DNA from: Streptomyces sp. SLBN-31
GTDB lineage: Bacteria > Actinomycetota > Actinomycetes > Streptomycetales > Streptomycetaceae
Direction: 5' to 3'
Assembly (NCBI RefSeq): GCF_006715395.1
Contig: NZ_VFNC01000001.1
Location: 4,154,001-4,218,000, forward strand
Length of the DNA stretch: 64,000 nt
Shown: piece by piece, positions 54,046-63,502 of the stretch
Position numbering within the stretch: the first letter of the stretch is position 1
Layout of the letters: each line of letters starts with the position of its first letter
Position numbers and translations under genes: made by a program
Notes under the pieces: generated by a model
What the model was told of the DNA's origin: nothing
Database searches by the model: none
Seen by the model: only the letters and a program-made list of their open reading frames with translations

Positions 54046-54327
54046 AATGGCCTCGCGCCTCTGCACCCTTCTCGTGGGCTGATCAGTTCTGGGGTTTGGC
54101 TGGGTTGGTGGGGTGTGGGTGCGGGGCCGGCCGGTGGTGGCTGGGTTGTTGGGTGTGGTGTGGGCCTGAGCTGCGGTTGTCAGGTGTCTGGTTGGTTGAT
54201 CAGTTGTGGCCGTCTTCTTGTGTGTGTGGGTCACTTCTTCTGATCGTTGGTATGCGTCGGGCCGCGTAGTCGGGTGTCGGTGAAATGTCCGGCAGGGCGG
54301 GGCGAGGGTCTCGCGCAGTCGGCGCTG

Positions 54328-56469
54328 TCAGTCGTTGCTCGGGGTGGTGCTGCGGTGTTCGCGCAGTGCTTGGAAGATGCGTGCGCGGTGTTCGTCCTGC
54401 GGGCTGTCGGGGTCTGCTGCAGGGGCGTCGAGGAGTGAGCCGAGGCGGCTGTACAGCGCGTCAAGGCCGATGAGTGCGTCGAGGCTTTGCAGGGTGGCGT
54501 CGTCGATGACCGGGAGCGGGGCCCGGTCGGGCGGTAGGAGCGTGGCGAGGAGGCCCAGCGGGTTCCATCCCTGGTCGAAGCGTTGGTTGATCCAAGTCCG
54601 GCAGACTTCGGACTTGGTGTGGCGCCACGCCCAGATGAGGGTGATCTCTTGCTCGGTGAGTGCGTGTACGGGTCGGCTTGCGGTCGGGGCGAGGTGGCGT
54701 GCGATCTCGTGGCTGATCAGTGAGCGGGCCTCACCAATCCAGTGGGGAACGGCCGCTGCTGCCTGTGTGTGGTCCGGGGTGTCGGAGTCGTTGTGGCTGG
54801 TGACGCGTTGGAGGGTGCGAGCAGCCAGGATGGCTCCGTCTGGCGTTTCGGCCATGGCTTTGAGGATTGAGGGCCGGTCGGTCTGCAAGGTCGGTCAGGA
54901 GGTCTTTCGCGAGGATGTCCATGGCTCGGTCCGCAGTGAACAGGCGCAGGGGCCCTTCAGGAGCGGCTGTGAGGCGGCCGTAGTACGGGGCTGCGGCTTT
55001 GAGGAGTGCGGCCGCAGGCAGGGGAGCGCCGCTTGCGCGTTTGTAACCGATGCGGCGGGTGATGCGCTGGGTGTCGTCGCGCAGACGCAGGAGGAATTCG
55101 TCTGCCTCGACACCCCAGGTACCGTTGGCGAGTTGCTCCAGGGCGAGGTCGAAGGCGTGCTCAGGGAGGTCGTCGTCGGGGACGCCGAAGACCATGTAGC
55201 GGTCGAAGTAGTCGATGCTGCCGATGCCGCGCCGGTGCGCGATGGCCTGGAAGTTGCTGCCGTGGCCGAGAGCCTGCCGGACTGGTGCGAAGAGCATGCC
55301 CATGAGGCCGATCACGCCGTCCAGGTGTTGTTCGGCGATGCCGGCGCTCTGCAGCCTGGTGCGCCAGCGGTCGATGCCCTGTTCGGGCCGTTCGTCGCGG
55401 TGCGAAAACAGGTCCGTGCTGGTGCCGGTGAGTTCGGCTCGGTGCTGCCATAGCAACTTGTAGGCGCGGGGCTCGCTGGTGCGTAGGAAGGTGACGAGAA
55501 GGAAGTCGACGATGTCGACGTTGCCGGTGAGTTGGCCGAGGGTGGCGTCCACCTGGCCGAAGAACCGTTTGATGGCGCGCGGGGTGCGCAGCCGGGCCTG
55601 CAGGTGCCGGTAGTAGGCCTCGGAGAGCCTTTGCTGCTCATCGGGAGTCAGGGTCAGGCTGTGCGCGGTGAGGACTGCGGCGAGGGAGCGGTCGACCAGG
55701 GTGTCGGCGTCGCGCTCGCGGAAGGCGGGAAGGTCTAGGCGGACCTGGATGATCTTTTCCAGGAAGTCGCGTGCGCGGGGTTCGCTGTTGCCGACCAACT
55801 CACTGCGTTGCAGGACGTCCAGCAGGGTCCGTTCGTCGAAGCTGATCAGGTAGTACACGTTGGGCAGATGCCCGACCAGGCGCACTAGCTTGAAGACGAC
55901 GAGGAGTTCTTCGGGGGTGAGGCGGTCCAGGTCGTCCATGACGACGAGCACGGGGTGGCCCGCTTTGCGCAGGGCTTCTTCGGCTTTGTGTTTGGCTGCG
56001 GATGCGCTCGTGTCGCCGCTGATGCGGTTGCTGACCTCTTGGATCAGCCCCTCGGAGTCCAGGCCGAAGAGAGCGGTGACCTTTCCCAGTGGGCTGATGG
56101 CCTTGCCGAATCCGCCGATCTTCTCTCGGCCTCGGACCACCGTCCGTCCTTCGGGAGGGCTTCGCGGATCTCGCTGAACAGCGCGAGCGTGAGCGACTCC
56201 AGGTCGGAGTACAGCCATGGGTTGAGTTCCGCGACCCACCAGCCGTCACCGTTGGCGGTCTCCCGTAGACGGCGTGCCACCTTGCCCAGGACGCTGGATT
56301 TGCCCGAGCCCCAGGGGCCGATCAGCGCGAGGACTCCGGTTTCGGTCTGGGCTCGTACCCGGTCCAGCAGGCTGAGCACATGCTGGGCGTACTGCCCGTG
56401 TCCGAGTAGGTCAGGCCCTTCGTCGTGGTCGAGGAAGGGCTCGTCGTTGAAGAAGTGCGCGTCGGCCAT
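54328..56469 (-). pseudogene. KAP-type P-loop NTPase, broken by two frameshifts (or sequencing errors)
   Basis: Three overlapping frames together make one ~710-residue protein. Frame 1 (from ATG 56469) has LIGPWGSGKSSVLGKVARRL, the Walker A. Near 56130 the coding shifts to frame 2, with KIGGFGKAISPLGKVTALFG, Walker B VLVVMDDLDRLTPEELLVVF, VYYLISFDERTLLDVLQRSE and RTPRAIKRFFGQVDATLGQL, all typical of KAP NTPases. Near 54885 it shifts again to frame 3 (SILKAMAETPDGAILAARTL) and runs to 54328. No transmembrane insert is visible. All catalytic motifs survive, so either decay is recent or the frameshifts are assembly errors. Domain family: predicted defence or signalling NTPase. Confidence 0.75.
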
Positions 56470-56518
56470 TTGTTCATTGTCGGGACGGGGAGGGGGCCGG
56501 GTGCGGGTGTTGGTGTGT

Positions 56519-56760
56519 TCAGTCTGCGATGAGCCCGATGTCGGTGAGGAGCTGTTGCTGGTCGGGGTGGAGTTCGTTGTAGGTGGCGTGCTGGTGGCGT
56601 AGCCAGTCGGTGTCGGCGGGGTTGAGTTCGGTGAGGCTGTGGGCGCTGCGGATGCGGTGGTACACGCGCTGCCAGCGCAGGTTCCATGGCGGGTTCCACC
56701 AGGGGTCGATTGCGGTGAGGGCTTGGGCACGATTGGCGGGTGTGATTGAGAGGTTCGTAG
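56519..56760 (-). pseudogene. Helicase-associated (HA) domain fragment
   Basis: In a frame without a start codon, NRAQALTAIDPWWNPPWNLR, WQRVYHRIRSAHSLTELNPA and HPDQQQLLTDIGLIAD end in TGA. The DPWWNPPW ... WL..Q ... L.PDQQ.LL..IG pattern is that of helicase-associated repeats in actinomycete DEAD/DEAH helicases. Only the last ~75 residues remain. It sits 50 bases upstream of the KAP gene, so it may be the remnant of a former partner gene of the locus. Confidence 0.6.
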
Positions 56761-56944
56761 TTGGTGTGGTGGGTGGGGTGTGAGCTGTGGTGTTGGTGAT
56801 TTTTTGAGAAGGGGAAAGAGCGCCTCTGGGGTCCCTCCGGCGGTGGTGACGAGGCTTCTGATCTGCGTTTGTTGGGGGTCTGTTGATAAGGGGGGTGTGG
56901 TGTTGGGGATAGTTTCTAGAACCTAATCTCGATCTTTCATGACG

Positions 56945-56967
56945 GTCTGCCGACGGAGTCGGCAGAC
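56945..56967 (+). terminator. Hairpin at the end of the IS1380 relic
   Basis: GTCTGCCGAC and GTCGGCAGAC pair perfectly over 10 bases around GGA and are followed by TGTTTTG on the plus strand. It may be a terminator for plus-strand reads into the element, or part of its end. Confidence 0.5.
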
Positions 56968-57088
56968 TGTTTTGCGTTCCGTGGCTGCTGGCGGGCAGGC
57001 CAGTAGCCCGGCTGACGTGTCGGGTGGGCGCCGGGTTCCACTGCTCCGGTGACGATGGGGCTGCTCGCAGGGACGGGAAAGTTACTGG

Positions 57089-58315
57089 TCAGACTGGGTT
57101 GGGCAGTTGGTGGAGCCGTTCGAGGGCGCTGGTGACGACTTGGGTCCAGGGCCAGTGGCGGGCGAGACGGAGGATCTGGCGGCGGCCGGTGGTGACGAGC
57201 TGGCCGGCCGGGCTGAACAGGCGGAGCCGCAGGCGGCGGGGCTCCCAGAGCCGGGCCTTGCCGTTCAGCGCAAGCATCGGCATCCAGGCCGGCAGGTCGA
57301 GTGCGATCTGGACGATCTCCAGCCAGACCATGTTTTGCGCGGTGTCGTGCAGGGGGAGGTTGCGCAGGCCGGTCGCGCGGGCAGCCCGGATGCGGTCCTC
57401 GGCGCGTGCCCGCAGGCGGTGGCGGAGTTCGAGTTCGGCGATGGGCCGGCCGGTGGTGTTGGTGGCGAAGCACGTGATCCGCATGCCGTCGGCGTCCGTG
57501 ATCCTCAACTGGGCACCGGGGTGCGGTCGTTCCTTGCGAACGATCAGCCGCATGCCTTTCTGCCAGCCCTCGAGCATGCCGCCGGTGATTTCGGCGACCC
57601 AGGCCCCGTCCCGGATCTCTCCGTCGGGCTCGACGGCCGGCGTCCATGCCGCGGGCGGCACCTTGAGTACGGCCTGGTGGATTGCGTCGGTGATGGTCAT
57701 ACCGACCGAATACGACAGCCACCTTCCGCGTTTCGCGAGCCAGGCCACGAACTCATGGGTGCCGCCCGCGGAGTCAGTGCGGATCAGCGTCCGGCGCCCG
57801 CGCCGATAGGACTTGGGCAGCTGGGCCAAGGCCAGTTGGGTGGTGGTGATGTGATCGGCGGCGGTGTTGCTGCCCGCGTTCCCGGGCCTGAGTAGAGCGG
57901 CCACCGGCTCGCCGGACCCGCCTGTCCCGTGGTCGACGAAGGCCATCAGCGGGTGGTGGCCGAAGGTCTTCTTCCAGGTCGCAGCCGTGTCTTCCTTGTC
58001 GGAGTGCGCGATGACCAGGACGCCGTCCAGGTCCACGGTCACCGAGCCGGTTGCATCCGGCGCCGTCTGCCCGGCCAGCTTCCATACGTGCTGGCGCACT
58101 TGGGACCGGGCGCTGCGGATCGCGTTCAAGGCGCGCTGGCCGCCCGCTGCGAGCGTGTCGATCAGCCGGGAGACTGTCGGGTCCGAGGCCACCGGCCCGA
58201 ACACGGCAGGCTCGGCCCGCAGCATGCCGACGTCGGCCAGGCAGTCGCCGCCGAGGGCGACCGCCAGCGCCGCCTCGTCATCAGCCGTGAGCTCGCCCGC
58301 TGACCAGGGGACCGG
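57089..58315 (-). pseudogene. IS1380-family transposase, N-terminally truncated
   Basis: About 405 residues remain of a usual ~460. DDE region: TVDLDGVLVIAHSDKEDTAA with the first Asp, TLIRTDSAGGTHEFVAWLAK with the second, and LRHRLRARAEDRIRAARATG with the Glu. The tail SALERLHQLPNPV is intact. The 5' part is cut near 58315, where a plus-strand MFS fragment begins. Without its N-terminal domain the transposase is probably inactive. Confidence 0.8.
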
Positions 58316-58711
58316 TTCAACCCCCGGTGGGTCCTGATGGCCGCGATGGGCGCGAACATGGTTCTGGGATGGATGCTGTTCAACCTGGACACAGCGCCCG
58401 CCGGGCAGGCGTTGCTCTCCATCGGCTACGGCACCCTGGCAAGCGGCGTGCTCCTGGTCAACCTGTACGCCCTTGTCCAGCGTAGCGTCCCGCCAGGGGC
58501 GGTGGGCCGCGCGAGCGGGGTCTTCCTCGCCGCGACCTACCTCCCGGCCGCAGCATCCGGCTATGCCTTCGCCGCACTGCAGGGCGCCTACGGCTGGGGC
58601 ATGGCGGCCACTATCCAGATGAGCTGCCTGCCTGTCATCGGCATCGGCGCACTCCTCGCGCTTGACCTGCGGAAGCTGGGCAAGCCGGCAGCAGTGCCAG
58701 CTGGCGCGTAG
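58316..58711 (+). pseudogene. C-terminal fragment of an MFS transporter
   Basis: About 128 residues covering the last three or four helices: WVLMAAMGANMVLGWMLFNL, QALLSIGYGTLASGVLLVNL and ALVQRSVPPGAVGRASGVFL followed by AATYLPAAASGYAFAAL. The N-terminal ~300 residues are absent; the break abuts the IS1380 relic, so insertion or recombination at the element destroyed the gene. Confidence 0.7.
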
Positions 58712-58916
58712 CCCGACACGCGGGGCCGAGCCGGGTGACCGGCCGGCCCCGTCATGTCGAAGGCCGCCACTCGCCGGGCCCTTCCTGGACCAGCCGACAA
58801 CACCTCGACGGAGCGCTGAAGTACCCGTGCCAACCGACCACGCCTGTCAGTTCGCGTCCGAAATCGCCGTGAAAAACCTGAACAACCTTCGCACCTACCT
58901 GCGATGGGATCCGGTG

Positions 58917-59060
58917 ATGTATCGGAAGAGGAGGCAGGCGGCCTGGCTGTCCGGCTACCGCCGACTCAGCCACCGCTACGAACGCCAATCCAACTCCTTG
59001 GCCTTTCTCGGCCTCGCCGCCGCCCGGTGCTGCTACAAGCACTTGGTCCGAGGGTGCTGT
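58917..59060 (+). pseudogene. C-terminal fragment of an IS5-like transposase
   Basis: The stretch RKRRQAAWLSGYRRLSHRYE followed by RQSNSLAFLGLAAARCCYKH resembles the last ~45 residues of IS5-type transposases (W-L-x-G-F-R-R-L ... E-R ... F-L-x-L-A ... C). Nothing else of the gene is present. Confidence 0.5.
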
Positions 59061-59207
59061 CAATCTGGATCTCATCACCGATGACACCCAGCGAGCCAGC
59101 ACTGCCTTGGCCGTGTCCGGCGTGTGACGCGGCTATGACGCTGGTGTCGTGAACACCGAGTCCCGCGGCGGCCGTCGAGAGTTCAGGCCGCCGCGGAGCC
59201 TCTTCCC

Positions 59208-59510
59208 TCACCCGTCGGCCGGCGCGTCCCGTCGGCCCGTCCTAAGGATCAGAGCCGTCGTAACGCATGCCACGACGGTAAGCGCGCTCGCAGTGAGGAA
59301 CGCCGCGCGGACGCCCGGTACGAACGCGCCGGGCACAGCTCCGGCGGCAGACACCGACACGATCGCGGCAAGTCCGATCGCTCCGCCGAGTTGATGGGTG
59401 GTTTGCAGCAGTCCGGAAGCCGATCCCGCGTGCTCGGGCACGACGTCACCCACGACAAGTGAGGCGGTGGGCATGAACGTCAGCCCCGCAAAGACTCCGT
59501 TGACGAGCAT
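59208..59510 (-). pseudogene. Second, truncated copy of the DHA2 exporter C-terminus
   Basis: 100 residues (VNGVFAGLTFMPTASLVVGD, HAGSASGLLQTTHQLGGAIG, FVPGVRAAFLTASALTVVAC) closely match the last ~95 residues of the complete exporter immediately upstream (INGVSAGLTFMPTASLVMGG and so on). The two differ at many positions, so the duplication is old or came from a related paralogue. The remainder of this copy is missing. Confidence 0.8.
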
Positions 59511-60997
59511 TGGGCCGAGTACGGCGGCGGTGTAGGAGTCGCCAGCACCGATCCGTTGGCGTGGGCCGGTCGGCGGGAGTGCAGGATGAGGGCTGCCAGG
59601 GTGGAGGCCAGGAGCGTGAATGCGGCGGTGGTCAGGAAGGCGGCGCGGGCGCCGGGGACGAACTGGCCGGGGACGGCCCCGGCGGCGTAGACCGAGACGA
59701 CGACGGCGAGGCCGATGGTTCCGCCCAGCTGCTGGACTGTCTGGAGCAGGCCGGAGGCCGATCCGGCGTGCTGCGGCTCGACCCCGCCCATCACCAGGGA
59801 GGCGGTCGGCATGAAGGTCAGTCCGGCCGAGACGCCGTTGATCAGCAGGGGGCCGAGGACTGCGGTGGCGTAGCTGCTGGTCGTGTCGATGTTGCTGAGC
59901 CAGACGTAGCTGGCGGTCAGGCCGAGGGTGCCGGTGATCAGCAGCGGCCTCTGTCCGAAGCGGGCCACCAGCTTTGGAGCGGTGCGTGCCATGGCGAAGA
60001 TGCCCAGCGTCATCGGCAGGAACGCGGCTCCGGCAGCGATGGGGCCGAAGTGCAGCACCCGCTGGACGTACTGCACGACCAGGAAGAACGTTGCGATCTG
60101 GGAGCCGAAGACCAGGGTCGTCACGGCGAGAGCGCCCAGGCGGCGTCGGTCGCGCAGCAGGGCGGGCACCAGCATCGGGTGGGCGACCCGGCGTTCGGTC
60201 ATGGCCAGGGCGGCCAGGAGCACGACGCCGACTGTGAGAGAGCCGATGGTCTGCGGAGAGGACCAGCCGTGCTCGGGTGCGCCGATCAGTGCCCAGACGA
60301 TTGCCACGGCCGCGCCGGTGGCGCTAAGTGCGCCGATGAGGTCGAAGCGGCCGGGGTTGCGCGGGGTTTCGGCAACGAACCGCGGGGCGAGGGCGAGCAC
60401 GGCGATGCCGATGGGAACATTGATGAACAAGGTCCAGCGCCAGGAGCCGACTTCGGTGACCACACCGCCCAGGAGGAGGCCGAGGGTGCTGCCGCCGATA
60501 CCGACGGCGGCGAACAGGGCCAGGGCCCGGTTGCGTGCCGCGTCGTCGCGGGCGCTGGTGGTGAGCAGGGTGAGGACGCTGGGTGCGGCCAGTGCCGCGC
60601 CGATGCCCTGCGCCGCGCGGGCGGCGATCAGCAGGCCGGCGCTCTGGGCGAAGCCGCCCAGCAGTGAGGACGCGGTAAAGACAGCCAGGCCGATGAGGAA
60701 GACACGCAGCTGGCCGTAGGTGTCTCCGAGCCGGCCGCCCATCAGCATCAGGCCGCCGAAGGCGAGAGTGTAGGCGTTGACCACCCAGGACAACGAGGAT
60801 GGGCCGAGGTCGAGGCCGGTGCCGATGCTGGGCAGGGCCACGTTGACGATGGTGCCGTCGAGGGTGAGCATCAGCTGCCCGACAAGCACGATCATGATGC
60901 CGAACGCCGCGCGGTGGCTGTTGGACTGTGGCGTCGCAGGAGATTCGGCGGACGAAGTCAACGGGGTGGCGCCAGGGATGCGAGGAGTTGTGGACAT
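59480..60997 (-). CDS. DHA2-family MFS exporter
   Basis: 505 residues, 14 predicted helices. Helix 1: IVLVGQLMLTLDGTIVNVAL with the Asp-Gly pair typical of DHA2 pumps. Motif A: GGRLGDTYGQLRVF. Motif C: VGIGGSTLGLLLGGVVTEVG. The C-terminal ~20 residues run into the neighbouring truncated copy, so the natural stop may have been lost. ATG at 60997. With the SDR upstream it forms a minus-strand unit divergent from a TetR repressor, a classical drug-responsive exporter arrangement. Confidence 0.88.
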   Translation of the reverse strand: MSTTPRIPGATPLTSSAESPATPQSNSHRAAFGIMIVLVGQLMLTLDGTIVNVALPSIGTGLDLGPSSLSWVVNAYTLAFGGLMLMGGRLGDTYGQLRVFLIGLAVFTASSLLGGFAQSAGLLIAARAAQGIGAALAAPSVLTLLTTSARDDAARNRALALFAAVGIGGSTLGLLLGGVVTEVGSWRWTLFINVPIGIAVLALAPRFVAETPRNPGRFDLIGALSATGAAVAIVWALIGAPEHGWSSPQTIGSLTVGVVLLAALAMTERRVAHPMLVPALLRDRRRLGALAVTTLVFGSQIATFFLVVQYVQRVLHFGPIAAGAAFLPMTLGIFAMARTAPKLVARFGQRPLLITGTLGLTASYVWLSNIDTTSSYATAVLGPLLINGVSAGLTFMPTASLVMGGVEPQHAGSASGLLQTVQQLGGTIGLAVVVSVYAAGAVPGQFVPGARAAFLTTAAFTLLASTLAALILHSRRPAHANGSVLATPTPPPYSAQCSSTESLRG

Positions 60998-61215
60998 GAC
61001 GGGGATCCTGTTCTGGCCTTCAGGGGCCGACAGAGTGTGAGCGGTGTGCGGGGCGGCGGTCGGGCCTGGCCCCCGAAGGGAGGGCGGTGCTCGCGGGTGT
61101 TTGCGTGCTGACGGGAACGGCCCGGTCGAAGCCGGGCCCGGGAAAGGGATGTCGGCGGGGATGATGCGCGCCCAGCGGGCCTGGTCGCCGGGCGCGCGCG
61201 TCACGGCCTGGCTGC

Positions 61216-61977
61216 TCAGACCTGCGCCATGCCACCGTCGGCGAAGAGCTCGACACCGGTGATGAAGCTGGAGGCGTCGCTGGAGAGGAACGCCGCGGCC
61301 TTGCCCATCTCGCGGGGGTCGGCGATCCGCCCGGTCGGGTTACCCTCGCCCATCTTCTGGACCATGGCGGCAACGGCGTCGGCGCCCTGCGCCATGGCGG
61401 CGGCCCGCCGCAGGGACTCCGTGTCCACGGCGCCGGGGCTGAGGACGTTCATGCGGATGCCGGAGCCCTTGATGTCCTGGATCCAGGACCGGATGAAGGC
61501 GCGCACCGCGGCCTTGGAACCGCCGTACAGGCCCATGGCGGCCGGGGGCTGGATGGAGGCGGTCGAGCCGATGATGACGACCGTGCCGCCGGGCGGCAGC
61601 AGCGGGATCGCCGGCTGGACGGTGAACAGGACGCCCTTGGCGTTGACGTTGAAGGTCCGCTCGAACTGCTCCTCGGTGATCGCGCCGAGCGGGGCGTGGG
61701 CGCCGATGCCGGCGTTGGCCACGACCGCGTCGAGGCGTCCGTGGCGCGCGATGACCTCCTGGTACATCGCCTCCATGTCGGCGAGCTTGGTGACGTCGGC
61801 GACGATGCCCGAACAGTTCGGCCCGATTACGGCGACCGTCTCGTCCAGCTGCTTCTGCTGCAGGTCGGTGATGACCACGCGGGCGCCCTGGTCCAAGAAT
61901 TCCTGGGCGATCCCCAGGCCGACGCCGGACGCGCCGCCGGTGACCACGCCGACCTTGCCTTCGAGCGGGAGGCTCAT
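61216..61977 (-). CDS. SDR-family oxidoreductase
   Basis: 253-residue classical SDR. VVTGGASGVGLGIAQEFLDQ is the cofactor motif, NAGIGAHAP follows strand 4, and the active site is IIGSTASIQPPAAMGLYGGS with YGGSK. The C-terminus ends FLSSDASSFITGVELFADGG. The acidic residue after strand 2 (VITDLQ) suggests NAD preference. ATG at 61977 has AGGAGAAAACA upstream. It may modify or detoxify a compound that the downstream exporter pumps out. Directly divergent from the TetR gene. Confidence 0.9.
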   Translation of the reverse strand: MSLPLEGKVGVVTGGASGVGLGIAQEFLDQGARVVITDLQQKQLDETVAVIGPNCSGIVADVTKLADMEAMYQEVIARHGRLDAVVANAGIGAHAPLGAITEEQFERTFNVNAKGVLFTVQPAIPLLPPGGTVVIIGSTASIQPPAAMGLYGGSKAAVRAFIRSWIQDIKGSGIRMNVLSPGAVDTESLRRAAAMAQGADAVAAMVQKMGEGNPTGRIADPREMGKAAAFLSSDASSFITGVELFADGGMAQV

Positions 61978-62040
61978 TGTTTTCTCCTCTGAGTGATTCG
62001 CCCGCACCCTGCGGACGACGGCGGTACGTGCTCTACACTC

Positions 62041-62116
62041 GTAAGTGGAGGCGCCGCCGGTTCTTCGACCATAAGCGGGGGTGTCTCCACTTAGCAAGAG
62101 TGGAGGCGTCTCCACT
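62041..62116. promoter_or_regulatory. Three TAAGTGGAG-type operator sites between SDR and TetR genes
   Basis: A TAAGTGGAG half-site is seen at 62042. A palindrome TAAGCGGGG-GTGT-CTCCACTTA spans 62072-62093, and AGTGGAG-GCGT-CTCCACT (perfect 7-bp arms, same 4-base spacing) spans 62099-62116, just before the TetR gene's binding site. Spacing and symmetry fit a TetR dimer controlling both directions. Confidence 0.65.
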
Positions 62117-62139
62117 TACTTCTGATGAGGAGGGGCCCC

Positions 62140-62718
62140 GTGACTACAGACACCGGGCGACCGCTTCGGGCCGACGCGCGGCGCAACCGGGAGAAGATCC
62201 TCTCCGCGGCCGTGCGCGTCTTTGCCGAAGAAGGGCTGGAGGCGCACCTTGAGCGCATCGCCAAGGAAGCGGGCGTGGGCTCGGGCACTCTCTACCGGAA
62301 CTTCCCGACCCGGGAGGCGCTGATCGAGGCCGCCTACCGCAATGAACTGAGCCGACTGTGCGACGCCGCCCCCGAACTCCTGGCGGCCATGCCTCCACGC
62401 GAGGCGCTTCGCGCCTGGATGGGGCGCTTCATCGACTACGCCACCGCGAAACTGGGGATGGCCGAGGCCCTCCGCGCCGTCGTCGACTCCGGCGTCAACC
62501 CCTACGTCCACAGCCGCGAGCTGATCATGACCGCCCTCACCTCGCTCATGGACGCCGCGAGGGCCGCTGGGGCCATCCGGTCGGACGTCAGCGCAGCCGT
62601 CATGTTTGCCGCTCTGACCGGCGTCGCCCTCGCCTCGGGAAAGCCCGAGGAGCGCGAGCAGGCCGAACGCCTCCTCGACCTCACCCTCGACGGACTCACG
62701 TACGGCACGGCGGACTGA
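62140..62718 (+). CDS. TetR-family repressor
   Basis: 192 residues. Helix-turn-helix: RREKILSAAVRVFAEEG-type start (NREKILSAAVRVFAEEGLEA), then LERIAKEAGVGSGTLYRNFP. The C-terminal ligand domain is of the common SBD type (GMAEALRAVVDSGVNPYVHS). GTG at 62140 with GAGGAGGGG upstream. Divergent from the SDR-exporter unit, with three related palindromic sites between, so it is very likely their autoregulated repressor. Confidence 0.9.
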   Translation: MTTDTGRPLRADARRNREKILSAAVRVFAEEGLEAHLERIAKEAGVGSGTLYRNFPTREALIEAAYRNELSRLCDAAPELLAAMPPREALRAWMGRFIDYATAKLGMAEALRAVVDSGVNPYVHSRELIMTALTSLMDAARAAGAIRSDVSAAVMFAALTGVALASGKPEEREQAERLLDLTLDGLTYGTAD

Positions 62719-63101
62719 TGCCACCCCGGAAGTGCCGACGGGCTCGCCTCCGTGCGAGCCCGCGGCCGGGCCGGTGCGCGCTGGCCGAAGCTCACCGAGG
62801 ACGAGGCCGCGCTCGCCCAACGGCCTCGGCGGCGGCGTGTTCGGGGTGCCCCCGGTCGACGGTCTACGACACCTCGACAAGACCAAGATCGTGCTCAGCC
62901 GGCTGAAGAAGACGGCGGTCACGAACCCTGACCGCCGGTCGTTTGCGGCTGGCGGTCAGAGTTCTCACCGGCAGCAGCCCGATCTGGGGCAGCGACCGGT
63001 GGAAACACCCTCAAGATCACGGGAGTTCATGGCAGAGCGGGCTTCCCGGCGGGAGTCCGGACCGGTCCGGGTGGGGTTGCCGACCGTGAACTTGAGAACG
63101 A
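62719..63101. other. Gene-free or decayed stretch
   Basis: No complete gene. A plus-strand piece near 62815-62925 (GLRHLDKTKIVLSRLKKTAV) looks protein-like but has no family or start. The end of the stretch holds the outer flank of the IS5 relic. Confidence 0.35.
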
Positions 63102-63209
63102 TCAGTCCCGGGTGGCCTCGCGGGAGGCGGGCTGTCGGCTCCTGCGGGAGGACCGACGGGTGATGTGCCTGGTCATCAGCGTGATCGCGGCCCAGGTGAT
63201 CAGCGATTC
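63102..63209 (-). pseudogene. 3' end of an IS5-family transposase
   Basis: The last 35 residues (SESLITWAAITLMTRHITRR, SSRRSRQPASREATRD) are nearly the same as the end of the complete IS5 copy at 42049-42903. The similarity also continues past the stop codon. The rest of the element is missing. Confidence 0.8.
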
Positions 63210-63502
63210 CGAATCCACGTCCAAGAGGACGGGAAAGACGACCATCTCCCCGACCACCATGAACCCGGACTTGGCGGCGAAGAAGACGACCGTGCCACCG
63301 CGCCCCACGATGGCCCGGCAACAGCATCATCGGGCCGCGCTCCCGGCCCCACGGCTGCCGACCACAGCGGGGCCGGATCACCCAGGAGGGGAAGGCGCCC
63401 GCCGGGATGCGGGCGCTGATCTCGGCAAGGAGACACATGGCCACGGAGCGACGGGCTGCGCAGCCCGCTCGTTCGTGTTCGCCTCGATGAAGGCGCCTGT
63501 GG

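Noticed and set aside
59510..60667. 385-codon plus-strand frame opposite the second DHA2 exporter
   Set aside because: Gln/Asp/Gly-rich shadow frame with no domain, antisense to a conserved exporter.
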